DNA of 64,000 nucleotides from CAYYKD01 sp964471825 (GTDB taxonomy: Bacteria; Spirochaetota; GWE2-31-10; CAYYKD01): contig CAYYKD010000016.1 of NCBI GenBank assembly GCA_964471825.1, positions 1 to 64,000 on the forward strand. Direction: 5' to 3'. Shown in pieces: positions 35,783 to 44,792 of the stretch. Each line of letters begins with the position of its first letter. Positions within the stretch are counted from its first letter, which is position 1. The notes below the pieces were generated by a model. The model saw nothing but the letters and a program-made list of their open reading frames with translations, did no database searches and was not told the origin of the DNA. A program made the position numbers and the translations under genes.

Positions 35783-37755
35783 TTTAACTCCGTGATTTGA
35801 ATCAAATAATAAATATCCAAAAAAACAAACAATCGATATTTTATTTCGCCAAGCGTTATAATTCCATTACTAAATCCATATTGCTTCCTATTAATGAAAA
35901 AGATACCGCTTTGGCTCTTTTGATCAAGGACCTTAATCTCCGATGGTAATAATAATTCGGGTATCTTATTATAAGAAACAACAGTGTAACCTTTCATCTT
36001 CCCTGTGGATATTTTTTTTTCATAAGAACTAACCACTTGATCTTTATTGTTATACAAAGTTATTTTATTATTCTCTATATGATAATAGAAACTATAACCG
36101 GGAGATTCATCAGCCAAAAATACTAATCTTGAATATCCTAAATCGAAATTTTCCTCATAAAAATCGAACTTATTATCATTATTTATATCCCAGTATTTTT
36201 TTATACTATGTAAGTTGTACACTTCTAAATAATCATAAATTCCACTAGCCTCATCAGTCATATATTTTATCTTTTCAATTCTTTCATTATTATAATATGT
36301 AATTTTTTCAAAAATCCCATTAGTATTGAAATCAGTTTCTACTCTATCAACTATGTTATTATTATAATATGCAATAGACTGAAACCCCTTTCTGTCACCG
36401 CGTTCATCTATTTTCGTATAGATCGGAATACCGCCATTGTATTTTGTAATTGTATATCTAACATCAAAATCTCGAATATAATCAATATATTTCAAATAAT
36501 TAATAGGATTGTACTCTTCGAAATCATTATTCTCAAAAAAAATCAATGATGGATGATAAACAAACTCTTTTACTAATACATCTTCTATAATAACTTCACT
36601 TCGAAAAAGTGATCCGTCACTTGTATTAAAATATGAAACAATTTTATTTGACGGATAAGTATGTTGAATAAACCTCTCAACAATATAGTTGTAATAAAAA
36701 AACTCAAACTGATTAATCCCCATCTGATTTGAGTCAATTTTCCTGCTTATAAGTACACCTGCCTTATATTCATCTAACACTTCAAAAATACCATCAAAAT
36801 CAGCATCTAACCCCCGTAGACCGGAATAGTCTGAGATTTTTTTTAATAAATCACCTATCTCAAGATTCGCACTAATATATTCATCGTTGATCATATCCGG
36901 TATTTTATCGCTGAAATTATTCTGAAGCCCACCCATTTCTATCCATAAATTTAGCAAAGAAATATAGTGTGAGGATTCAGGTAAATTTATTTCTATAAGA
37001 TTTTTTAAAATCGGTAATATAAAACGACTTTCAACATTGATTGATTTATCATTGATATTCTTTATAAATCTTTCGGTCAATAGAACGATTTCATCTTTAC
37101 TCTCATAGTATATTGATTCAAGATATATAATTCTCAGTAGTGAGTAACCATTACTGCTAAGTCGTTTAATTGCATTTGAAAACTTTCTAGAGTCAATTGT
37201 TTTTGAAAATACCTTAATAACAGTCTCATAGAATAACAAATCAATTTCAGTTAAATACTTTAATGAACCGGTTTTAAATTCTTCAATATCAAATAAATTA
37301 TATGATAAATTATTTGTCCAAAATAGATAGTCAAAAAACTCTATATAATCAGTTGAAAAATCGATGTTATCTATCGAAAAAAGAGATTTATATGCAGAGG
37401 TAACTTTACCTAAGTCTTTAACTCTTTTAAAGATATTAATAGCAGCCTTGATAAGTTCATATTTGGAAATTATAAAGCTACTGTTTAATAATTCCAGGAT
37501 CTTTGTTGCATCAAAATAAAATCTATAATAATCTGTTTGATTTGATAATACAATAGAAAGATAGTGTATTTCCGGAAAATCAGTGGAAAACACAACAGCT
37601 TTATCAAGATTTTCCTTTGCATATGTAAAGTTATCTTGTTTATAAAATTTATAGGCACGAGTAATATAAAATTTAGCTTGATCATTGAGATTGGTTGTAA
37701 ATGAATAAATATTCAGTGATAAAAATAACAAACAAATACTTAATATCGGTTTCAT
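35779..37755 (-). CDS. Exported TPR-like protein of unknown function
   Basis: 658 residues with a signal peptide (1-18). Residues 24-300 are helical with TPR character (DQAKFYITRAYKFYKQDNFTY). The C-terminal half is beta-rich and has Asp-rich, calcium-site-like repeats (DADFDGIFEVLDEYKAG, FNTNGIFEKITYYNNERI, DINNDNKFDFYEENFD). It is followed by overlapping htrA-like and CPBP genes, so it likely has an envelope role. GGAG precedes the ATG. No named family recognised. Confidence 0.75.
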   Translation of the reverse strand: MKPILSICLLFLSLNIYSFTTNLNDQAKFYITRAYKFYKQDNFTYAKENLDKAVVFSTDFPEIHYLSIVLSNQTDYYRFYFDATKILELLNSSFIISKYELIKAAINIFKRVKDLGKVTSAYKSLFSIDNIDFSTDYIEFFDYLFWTNNLSYNLFDIEEFKTGSLKYLTEIDLLFYETVIKVFSKTIDSRKFSNAIKRLSSNGYSLLRIIYLESIYYESKDEIVLLTERFIKNINDKSINVESRFILPILKNLIEINLPESSHYISLLNLWIEMGGLQNNFSDKIPDMINDEYISANLEIGDLLKKISDYSGLRGLDADFDGIFEVLDEYKAGVLISRKIDSNQMGINQFEFFYYNYIVERFIQHTYPSNKIVSYFNTSDGSLFRSEVIIEDVLVKEFVYHPSLIFFENNDFEEYNPINYLKYIDYIRDFDVRYTITKYNGGIPIYTKIDERGDRKGFQSIAYYNNNIVDRVETDFNTNGIFEKITYYNNERIEKIKYMTDEASGIYDYLEVYNLHSIKKYWDINNDNKFDFYEENFDLGYSRLVFLADESPGYSFYYHIENNKITLYNNKDQVVSSYEKKISTGKMKGYTVVSYNKIPELLLPSEIKVLDQKSQSGIFFINRKQYGFSNGIITLGEIKYRLFVFLDIYYLIQITELK

Positions 37756-37840
37756 GTATTACTCCGGATAAAATGGAGAACCCCTGTTAAAAACTCTTGC
37801 AGAAATGAAATAATACTGACTCTTCAATGCTTTTAGAAGA

Positions 37841-39187
37841 TTAACTATTTCTCATTATTGCATCAATTTCCTTGATAAGCAATTCTGCTTTATTTTTATT
37901 GGTTGCTTCAGCAAAAACTCTCACGATAGGCTCTGTGTTACTAGCTCTCACTAAAACCCATGATTTATCAGAAAAATCAATCCTTAAACCATCCCTTCTA
38001 TCAAAAATTGGATTTATATACCTATTGCTCATGATATTTGAAATTTTGTCAAACGATATCTCGCCTGTAGCAGCGATCTTAGTTTTGATTAATGTATAAT
38101 CAGTATATTGCGAAATCAATTCTTTAATCGTTTTGCCGCTCGTTGCTAAATAATCTAGTATCAACCCCATAGCAACCAATGCATCCCGACATTTATTAAT
38201 AGAATATAAGATAACTCCACCGTTCCCTTCACCACCTATTAAGGCTCCGGACTTCTCCATAGCCTCAGTAACAAATATCTCGCCGGTCGGTACTCTTGAA
38301 ATAACACATCCGTACTTTGTGGCAATATCCTCAGATAATCTTGAAGTGCTTAGATTTACAACAACCTCAGATTTCTGATAACCCGACAAATATCTATCAA
38401 GTGCAATGGCAAGAGTTAACTCTTCTGACAAAACGACTCCATCAGAATCGGCAATAACTAATCGATCCCCATCAGGATCAACAGCAAAACCAATATCTGC
38501 ATTAAACTTCTTCACCTCATCAGAAAGCACAGCGAGGTTCTCAGGAGTTGGTTCAGGCGGATGAGGAAATATACCGGTTGGTTCAATAAATATTCCTTTT
38601 ATAATACAGTTTAGTGATTGCAGAAATTTGTAAGCAGTAACACCGGCACCACCATGCACACCATCCAATACAACTTTTATCTTACTTGAACTAATGGCAT
38701 CGATATTAATAAAATCTTTTATCTTATCAATATGTGCCTTTTCAACATCTTCAGGCTCTAATTCTACACCAATATGTGAGTGATCTGCATATATTTTTGG
38801 TTCACCCAAGTGTTTATTCAATTCTTTAAATTCCTCAGGTGAAAGAAATTTTCCTGAACTGTTTACAAGTTTTAAGGCATTCCACTCAGACGGATTATGA
38901 CTGGCGGTTATAACTATCCCGCCGGCATATTTATACTTAGATACACCAAATAATACAGTTGGAGTCGGTACTATCCCTATATCTGAGACATTTCGCCCGA
39001 GAAACTTTAAAACCGACTTTACTAACTCAACAATAGTATCGCCGCTTACTCTTGAATCCCTTCCTATAAGTATATTTCCATTACCAACAACTCGTGTATA
39101 GGCATATAGATAATCAATTATTACAGAAGGTGTTAATGAATCTCCGACTATACCCCTAATTCCAGAAATTGATGCTTTTAAACTCAT
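37841..39187 (-). CDS. glmM: Phosphoglucosamine mutase / phosphohexomutase
   Basis: 448 residues of the alpha-D-phosphohexomutase superfamily. The phosphoserine loop TASHNPSEWN holds Ser96; the Mg-binding loop is DPDGDR; the sugar-selecting loop reads GGEGNGG. GlmM proteins usually have GEQSGH there; GEGNGG is closer to the archaeal-type GlmM and phosphomannomutases, so the substrate (GlcN-P, Man-P or Glc-P) is uncertain. It follows ftsH, and amino-sugar supply for peptidoglycan is the likeliest role. Confidence 0.8.
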   Translation of the reverse strand: MSLKASISGIRGIVGDSLTPSVIIDYLYAYTRVVGNGNILIGRDSRVSGDTIVELVKSVLKFLGRNVSDIGIVPTPTVLFGVSKYKYAGGIVITASHNPSEWNALKLVNSSGKFLSPEEFKELNKHLGEPKIYADHSHIGVELEPEDVEKAHIDKIKDFINIDAISSSKIKVVLDGVHGGAGVTAYKFLQSLNCIIKGIFIEPTGIFPHPPEPTPENLAVLSDEVKKFNADIGFAVDPDGDRLVIADSDGVVLSEELTLAIALDRYLSGYQKSEVVVNLSTSRLSEDIATKYGCVISRVPTGEIFVTEAMEKSGALIGGEGNGGVILYSINKCRDALVAMGLILDYLATSGKTIKELISQYTDYTLIKTKIAATGEISFDKISNIMSNRYINPIFDRRDGLRIDFSDKSWVLVRASNTEPIVRVFAEATNKNKAELLIKEIDAIMRNS

Positions 39188-39201
39188 ATTTACTCCAATA
39201 G

Positions 39202-41160
39202 TTATACAACTGTTGAATCATCAGATACTGCTTCATTTGTATCAAACTTCACTCTTGAGTCAGAAAACTTATCTTCCAGCCCCAAAAGCTTATATATCTC
39301 AACTGCACCCATAGTTTCTTTTTCAAACAATTCTTTACTAAGAAGATCAAGCTTATCCCGATTCTCAGTTAGTAGCTTTTTTGCCCGTTCGTACTGCCCG
39401 GAAACAATATCCATTACCTCTTTATCTATCTTCTGTGCGGTAAGCTCTGAATAGTCTTTATGTGAGGCTATCTCTCTTCCAATAAATATCGGCTCATCCT
39501 TCTGTCCCCAGCAAACTGGCCCCAGATCTTTTGACATCCCCCACTGCGTTACCATTCTTCTTGCAATATCTGTAGCAGTAGTAATATCATTTGCCGCACC
39601 TGTATCAAACCTGTTAAAAACAATCTCCTCTGCTGCCCGTCCGCCCATAATCATACAAATTCTATCAAGAAGAAAATCTTTTGAATTCATCATACTGTTT
39701 TCTTCTGATGGTAATAGAAATGTAACACCTAAGGCAAGACCTCTCGGAATAACAGAAACTTTATGTAAATCATCAATATAATTCATAAGTAAACTAATCA
39801 AGGCGTGACCTGCCTCGTGCCATGCTGTTATCTCTTTAACTTTTTCAGGAATTATTCGTGATTTCCTTGCAACCCCCATCATTACTTTATCCCTGGCCTC
39901 TTCAAAATCCTCCATACCAACTTTCTTTTTATTAGCTCTTGCAGCTAACAAGGCAGATTCATTTACAAGGTTAGCTATATCAGCACCGGAAAACCCCGGC
40001 GTTGCCTTTGCTATCATTTTTAGATCAACATTTTTTGACAATTGAATTTTCTTTATGTGAATTTTAAATATCTCTTCCCGGCCTTTTAAATCAGGTTTGT
40101 CGACAACTACCTGCCTATCAAACCTACCCGGTCTAAGAAGTGCAGGATCTAATACATCCGGTCTATTTGTTGCGGCAATTAATATTACTCCAATACCGGC
40201 ATCAAAACCATCCATTTCTACAAGCAGCTGATTTAATGTCTGTTCCCGTTCATCATGACCACCGCCATAACCTGCTCCCCTTGTTCGTCCGACAGCATCC
40301 AACTCATCAACAAACAATATACATGGTGCATTTTTTTTACCCTGCTCAAAAAGATCCCGTACTCTTGAGGCTCCGACCCCAACAAACATCTCTACAAAGT
40401 CAGATCCGGACATATAAAAATAAGGAACTCCTGCTTCACCGGCAACTGCTCTTGCTAACAGCGTTTTTCCGGTACCAGGAGGGCCGACAAGCAAGACACC
40501 TTTTGGAATTTTTGCTCCTATCGCTGTGTATTTTTCAGGTTCTTTTAAGAAATCAACAACTTCACTCAGTTCTGTTTTTGCTTCATCAATACCGGCGACA
40601 TCATTAAATGTAATTTTTTCCTTGGATTCAAATTTTCTTGCCTTAGATTTACCAAATGAAAAAGCTTGTCCTGCCCCCCCACCCCCTTGAAATTGTCTGA
40701 ACATAAACCAGACAATAAAAATGAGAAGTAGAATTGGAAGTCCATTAATCAGAATCATAGATAAAATTGTATTACCATCAGCTTCGGTTCTATATATAAT
40801 TTTCCTTTCTTTAAGAGTATTATATAAAAAACCGTTATCATATAGAGGTGGAATCATTGTTACGAAATCTGAAATGGTTTCATCAGACTCTCTATAACGC
40901 CCTTTAATTTTTAAATTATCCGTAATAATAATTGGTTTATCGTTATCATAAACAAGTCTGTTGTTTTCAAGATAATTTATGAACAAATTAAAGTTGATAC
41001 TTTTACCATTGGTGTTTTTTGAAAGCATAACATACATTGTAAGAAGTGTTAAAACAAACACCAGTAAAAATATAAACCTGTTATTCGGTTTGTTTTTTTG
41101 ATCCTTGTTATCCGGCAAATGATTCTTTTGATTGTTTTGGTTATTCTGATTATTAAGCAT
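39202..41160 (-). CDS. ftsH: ATP-dependent zinc metalloprotease FtsH
   Basis: Membrane-anchored AAA+ protease. 652 residues: an Asn/Gln-rich cytoplasmic N-terminus (1-28), helix 1 (30-46), a periplasmic domain, helix 2 (136-155), the AAA domain with Walker A GPPGTGKT (226-233), Walker B ILFVDELDA, the second region of homology and the zinc site HEAGH (448-452). CAGGAG precedes the ATG. A C7-A-C5 tract (40674-40686) encodes a glycine-rich linker after helix 2. glmM follows on the same strand. Confidence 0.97.
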   Translation of the reverse strand: MLNNQNNQNNQKNHLPDNKDQKNKPNNRFIFLLVFVLTLLTMYVMLSKNTNGKSINFNLFINYLENNRLVYDNDKPIIITDNLKIKGRYRESDETISDFVTMIPPLYDNGFLYNTLKERKIIYRTEADGNTILSMILINGLPILLLIFIVWFMFRQFQGGGGAGQAFSFGKSKARKFESKEKITFNDVAGIDEAKTELSEVVDFLKEPEKYTAIGAKIPKGVLLVGPPGTGKTLLARAVAGEAGVPYFYMSGSDFVEMFVGVGASRVRDLFEQGKKNAPCILFVDELDAVGRTRGAGYGGGHDEREQTLNQLLVEMDGFDAGIGVILIAATNRPDVLDPALLRPGRFDRQVVVDKPDLKGREEIFKIHIKKIQLSKNVDLKMIAKATPGFSGADIANLVNESALLAARANKKKVGMEDFEEARDKVMMGVARKSRIIPEKVKEITAWHEAGHALISLLMNYIDDLHKVSVIPRGLALGVTFLLPSEENSMMNSKDFLLDRICMIMGGRAAEEIVFNRFDTGAANDITTATDIARRMVTQWGMSKDLGPVCWGQKDEPIFIGREIASHKDYSELTAQKIDKEVMDIVSGQYERAKKLLTENRDKLDLLSKELFEKETMGAVEIYKLLGLEDKFSDSRVKFDTNEAVSDDSTVV

Positions 41161-41567
41161 TATATCTCCTGATAATTTATGTTCATTTTTACAGAGTACT
41201 TATTTATTAAATAATTCAAACACTAATTAAGTAATACAAAAAACATTAAAAAATTAATTTTTTGAAACTCAAACAAATTCCGACCTCTGTGAGGCACTTC
41301 AAATACCAAGTATTTAGAAATGACTAAAATTAACAATGGAATAATTAACCTTTTTTTTAAAAACAGGCAAGATATTTACACTTATTTTTTGTTTTAAAAT
41401 GCAACCTAAACATTTATAAAATCACATCTTCATCAAAACCTCATGGACGAAATTGTGAAATGTTTTATAATTTTAAAAAAAAACCAAAAGAAATCAAAAA
41501 AAGTAAATGAGCAGATCAAAACAACCTTTTGTTCTCTCAACGGAATACGGAATATATCGAAATGAAT

Positions 41568-41605
41568 AGAAGCTCTTGCAAAAACCCCTTCAGTTTTTTG
41601 CTAAC
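41568..41605 (+). repeat. Copy of the GCTCTTGCAAAAA hairpin repeat
   Basis: GCTCTTGCAAAAAC is followed after seven bases by GTTTTTTGC, giving a stem of about 8 bp. It is related to the elements at 43424, 43709 and 6591. Confidence 0.5.
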
Positions 41606-41674
41606 TTTTTTGAATAGAGAGAGATATTCTAATTTTTTTTAAATATTTGTTGACTTAATATTATTATTATAATA

Positions 41675-41689
41675 ATCATTAATAATGAT
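41675..41689. promoter_or_regulatory. Palindrome in the nfeD promoter region
   Basis: ATCATTA and TAATGAT flank a single A, 20 bases after a TTGACT -35-like sequence and about 50 bases before the nfeD ATG. Shape and place suit a repressor operator; no regulator is known. Confidence 0.4.
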
Positions 41690-41741
41690 CAGCTTCAAAA
41701 TTACTCGATATTTTTAATGAGAGGCTATTGAGGAGTTTTTT

Positions 41742-42194
41742 ATGGTTGGACCATTTCCAGTTTGGTTTATTTGGATTATATCCGGAGTTTTTTTATTGAT
41801 ACTTGAGATATTCACACCTGGATTTGTAGTATCACTAATAGGTATTGCATCAATATTAGCAGGAATATCAGCCATATTTTTCCCCAATTTTTATTTTAAT
41901 GTTTCTGTATTTATAATAACGCTCATAATTATAATAATATTTTTAAGACCGGTGTTTTTAAAAATGTTTTATAAAAAATCAGCCTACATTCCTGATACTT
42001 TTGTTGATTCGATTATCGGTAAAGAAGTTTTGGTTGATAGTGATATTGACAATCTTAAAGGACTAGGCTACATCAAGGTTGGTGCTGATTATTTCAAAGC
42101 AAAGAGTGCCAATGGTACGAATATACCAAAAGGTGATGTTGTAGAGATTCTTTCTATGGAAGGAATTACTGCGACAGTTAAAAAAAAGATTTAA
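41742..42194 (+). CDS. NfeD-family membrane protein
   Basis: 150 residues: two or three membrane helices (about 8-28, 30-48, 52-70) and a C-terminal OB-fold (about 85-148: IIGKEVLVDSDIDNLKGLGYIKV, GDVVEILSMEGITATVKK). Short NfeD proteins (NfeD1b/YbbK type) pair with SPFH proteins encoded next door, as here. A TTGAGGAG site precedes the ATG. The pair is thought to organise membrane microdomains or quality control. Confidence 0.88.
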   Translation: MVGPFPVWFIWIISGVFLLILEIFTPGFVVSLIGIASILAGISAIFFPNFYFNVSVFIITLIIIIIFLRPVFLKMFYKKSAYIPDTFVDSIIGKEVLVDSDIDNLKGLGYIKVGADYFKAKSANGTNIPKGDVVEILSMEGITATVKKKI

Positions 42195-42223
42195 TTATTG
42201 GCACTTCTTTATTGACATATCCT

Positions 42224-42247
42224 GTTCTAAATACAGTGTGTTTAGAA
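42224..42247. promoter_or_regulatory. Inverted repeat ahead of the SPFH gene
   Basis: TTCTAAA and TTTAGAA are separated by 10 bases, just after a TTGACA (42211-42216). No good -10 lies at 17 bases, so the promoter itself is unclear; the repeat may be an operator. Confidence 0.35.
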
Positions 42248-42270
42248 TACAATATTTAGGAATAAGAATG

Positions 42271-42318
42271 GGTTTTAGCCTCTAAATACGATAATATTTT
42301 AGGTCTTTAGAGGCAACC
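42271..42318 (+). promoter_or_regulatory. Leader hairpin before the SPFH gene
   Basis: GCCTCTAAA (42278-42286) pairs with TTTAGAGGC (42306-42314), and the arms extend by GGTT and AACC after a three-base bulge. No T-run follows, so it is more like an mRNA leader structure than a terminator. Confidence 0.4.
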
Positions 42319-42350
42319 TATAAATTTAATTTTACATTGAGGAGTAAAAA

Positions 42351-43355
42351 ATGGAGTATTTAGTATTTGTTTTTATTAGTGCTATGGTTCTTGTAGTGAT
42401 ATTAGCACTTGCAGGTATTCGACAAGTATCACAATCAACTATAAAAATAGTTGAAAGACTTGGTAAATTCAACAGAATCCTTCAGCCGGGTATAAACTTT
42501 GTTATACCATTTATTGACCAGATCAGAATGATACCTGAGAGGGTAACATACAAAGATTATCAGGGTAATACATATATGAGAGCGACTATGAAAAGTTTCA
42601 TAGATATGAGAGAAAGAGTTTATGACTACCCTAGTCAGAGTGTTATTACCAAAGATAATGTGGGTATCAGAATTAATGCTATTTTATATTTTCAAGTAAT
42701 GGACCCGTATAAGGCTGTATATGCTGTAGAGGACCTACAATTGGCTATTGAAAAATTAACTCAGACTACCCTTAGAAATGTAATCGGCGGACTGGAACTA
42801 GACGAAACACTATCAAGCCGTGAGCTTATCAATACAAAATTACGATTGATACTTGATGAAGCATCTGATAAATGGGGCGTTAAGGTAAACAGAGTAGAAC
42901 TACAAGATATAATGCCACCTAAAGACATTCAGGATGCAATGGAAAAACAAATGCGGGCTGAACGGGAAAGAAGAGAAAAGATTTTAAGAGCTGAAGGTGA
43001 AAAAGAATCACTAAGACTAACAGCAGAGGGAGAGCGGGAAAAAATGGTTGCTGAAGCTGATGGTCATAGACAAGAATCTATTCTTCAGGCTACGGGTGAG
43101 GCTGATGCAAAACTACAGATAGCAAGTGCCGAAGCAAAGTCTATTCAAATGATCTGTGAAGCCCTAGGCACAGACACAGCTAAAGCATCACAATACCTGC
43201 TTGGATTAAAATATATAGAGGCATTCAAATCACTTGCATCTAACGCACATGACAAGGTTGTTTTCATGCCTTTTGAAAGCTCTTCGATACTAGGTTCTCT
43301 TGGAGCATTAAAGGAATTATTTAATAAAACCGATTCAAAAACAACTTCAAGTTAA
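42351..43355 (+). CDS. SPFH/Band 7 protein (QmcA/paraslipin-like)
   Basis: 334 residues: an N-terminal membrane helix (2-22), the SPFH domain (about 25-190; STIKIVERLGKFNRILQPGIN, VITKDNVGIRINAILYFQV), then an Ala/Glu-rich coiled coil (about 195-270) and a C-terminal segment ending VVFMPFESSSILGSLGALKE. This is the QmcA/paraslipin layout. It forms oligomeric rings at the membrane and usually partners the adjacent NfeD. GGAG precedes the ATG. Confidence 0.92.
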   Translation: MEYLVFVFISAMVLVVILALAGIRQVSQSTIKIVERLGKFNRILQPGINFVIPFIDQIRMIPERVTYKDYQGNTYMRATMKSFIDMRERVYDYPSQSVITKDNVGIRINAILYFQVMDPYKAVYAVEDLQLAIEKLTQTTLRNVIGGLELDETLSSRELINTKLRLILDEASDKWGVKVNRVELQDIMPPKDIQDAMEKQMRAERERREKILRAEGEKESLRLTAEGEREKMVAEADGHRQESILQATGEADAKLQIASAEAKSIQMICEALGTDTAKASQYLLGLKYIEAFKSLASNAHDKVVFMPFESSSILGSLGALKELFNKTDSKTTSS

Positions 43356-43380
43356 TTAAATCGGTTTACTGAATAAACAG

Positions 43381-43415
43381 AGGCTTATGTAAAATCAATG
43401 TTTTTACATAAGCCT
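43381..43415 (+). terminator. Terminator-like hairpin after the SPFH gene
   Basis: AGGCTTATGTAAAA (43381-43394) pairs over 14 bp with TTTTACATAAGCCT (43402-43415) around a 7-base loop, then TTAT. It is 25 bases past the stop. Confidence 0.6.
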
Positions 43416-43423
43416 TTATGGTT

Positions 43424-43465
43424 GAGGCTCTTGCAAAAATCAAGATTTATTTTTGCAAGAGCCTC
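43424..43465. repeat. Perfect 17-bp inverted repeat (GAGGCTCTTGCAAAAAT hairpin)
   Basis: GAGGCTCTTGCAAAAAT (43424-43440) is exactly complementary to ATTTTTGCAAGAGCCTC (43449-43465) with an 8-base loop. It is the strongest hairpin in the window and the left end of the MITE-like element. Confidence 0.85.
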
Positions 43466-43726
43466 AAAAGTCTTTATGATTTATAAGACTTTTTTTGACA
43501 GTTTATTAGACAAAAACAATAATCAAGTTACAGATGAAGTTATTTATGGATGATACAGGAATTTATACTTGCCGGCTTATGTACCTCCGATGTCTAGAAC
43601 AGACAAGGCAAATGCAATGTCATTCTTGACGCATGTTTAACAAATAAAAGATCAAGTACGCGTATCGCTACCCTTCAAATCAAAAAGGGAGCGATGAAAA
43701 ACTTAAGGGATTTTTGCAAGATCCTC
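43424..43726. mobile_element. Possible MITE or decayed insertion element, about 300 bp
   Basis: The left end begins GAGGCTCTTGCAAAAATC and the right end is GATTTTTGCAAGATCCTC (43709-43726), an inverted copy with one mismatch. The inside is less AT-rich than the flanks and has a short coding-like relic (YLPAYVPPMSRTDKANAMSF and a few more residues to a stop, about 43567-43640). No full transposase and no clear target-site duplication were seen, so a relic or non-autonomous element is inferred. Confidence 0.4.
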
Positions 43727-43991
43727 TGTATAATAATACCTATAAAATTAACTGTCATAATGTGAATTACAATCAATACTTACAATATTGCTTAATTTAA
43801 TCAAAGTTGTTATCAATACAGATTATTAAAGTTATTTGTAAATTTAAAAAATACTCTTGAACATTTTTGTTAATAGGTGTATAAATCTTGACATTGTTTT
43901 AGAATAATTAATTAAGAGCGATTAATATTTAAAACAATTCAATCTCACTGAAAACAAACCATATTTTTTGATAATAGTATAAGGAAAGTAA
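43727..43991 (+). other. AT-rich region before the outer-membrane cluster
   Basis: No gene was seen. A perfect TTGACA at 43888-43893 lies about 100 bases before the first gene of the cluster, but the matching -10 is poor (ATTAAG at 17 bases). Confidence 0.4.
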
Positions 43992-44783
43992 ATGAAAAAT
44001 TTAACTGCATTAATAATAACCATAATTTTGATGATCTCAGGTACAAAAATATTCTCAGAGAGTTTCTATTTTTATGGAACTTCATCTTTTGGAATGCACC
44101 AATATTGGGAATTACAACTCGAAAAAGACCCAACCGGTAAACAAACCGGTGAAAAAAGAAGATTTTTTTCTAATTTCCTTTCCGGTTCCTTTGGTCTGGG
44201 ACTAGAGATGGTTATATGGGATATGGGCGTTAAAAGAGGTTCAAGGATATATTTTAAAAGCGGTATTAACATGATCTTTATGGCACCTAACTATCTGGGA
44301 TACCTTCCCGCTTTAGATCCAGCTAATCCATCGTCAACATCTACTATGAATGGGGTAAATTTAAATGGCGGGGCATTCTACACCGGATTTAATTTAGATT
44401 TTATCTTCGGAGGGTCATTTCCAAAAACTGATCTGATTTGGGGATTAGGTGTTGTTCTTAATTTTACTTTTCCTTCCTACTCAGGCATATCGCTTAGGCC
44501 AAACTATATACACGAAGAGTTTGCTTTTTTTGCAGAACCTTTTATTTCAATAGGATATGACTTCAACATACCAGACACTAAGATGAAAATTACACCTCAA
44601 CTAAGAACAGGATTTACATGTGTACCATTAATTCCGGATTTTCTACTTAGTGATATGAATAAAAATGGATCAGTAAATTACTACTCAACCGAATATAGTG
44701 CTAATGAGTTTGGACAGTATAGCGGATTATTTGTAGAAGTTTCTGTCGCTATAACATTTATGTCAATAGAATGGAGAAAATAG
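43992..44783 (+). CDS. Putative outer-membrane beta-barrel protein
   Basis: 263 residues with a signal peptide (1-22, cut near FSES). The mature protein is a series of amphipathic strands rich in Gly, Phe, Tyr and Trp (YFYGTSSFGMHQYWELQL; LGLGLEMVIWDMG-like; GGAFYTGFNLDFIFGG; FFAEPFISIGYDF), ending VSVAITFMSIEWRK. This is typical of small spirochaetal outer-membrane proteins, but no family could be named. AAGG precedes the ATG. It is first in the run leading to ExbB, TamB and BamA. Confidence 0.65.
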   Translation: MKNLTALIITIILMISGTKIFSESFYFYGTSSFGMHQYWELQLEKDPTGKQTGEKRRFFSNFLSGSFGLGLEMVIWDMGVKRGSRIYFKSGINMIFMAPNYLGYLPALDPANPSSTSTMNGVNLNGGAFYTGFNLDFIFGGSFPKTDLIWGLGVVLNFTFPSYSGISLRPNYIHEEFAFFAEPFISIGYDFNIPDTKMKITPQLRTGFTCVPLIPDFLLSDMNKNGSVNYYSTEYSANEFGQYSGLFVEVSVAITFMSIEWRK

Positions 44784-44792
44784 TTTAATACA

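Larger units (their letters stand above)
41161..41741. other. 580-bp divergent intergenic region without genes
   Basis: No ORF or tRNA was found between ftsH (minus) and nfeD (plus). It holds a copy of the dispersed repeat (AGAAGCTCTTGCAAAAAC at 41568-41585) that forms a hairpin with GTTTTTTGC downstream, a promoter-like TTGACT (41650), a perfect 7+1+7 palindrome at 41675-41689, and short patches of less AT-rich sequence (41281-41310, 41440-41570) that could be decayed genes. Confidence 0.5.

Noticed and set aside
40140..40607. 155-codon plus-strand ORF inside ftsH
   Set aside because: It is the reverse-strand shadow of the FtsH AAA domain; the composition is His/Leu/Gln-rich and it has no ribosome site.
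41161..43991. tRNA or structured ncRNA in the two large gene-free regions
   Set aside because: No cloverleaf, T-loop consensus or GC-rich block was found; the hairpins are simple inverted repeats.
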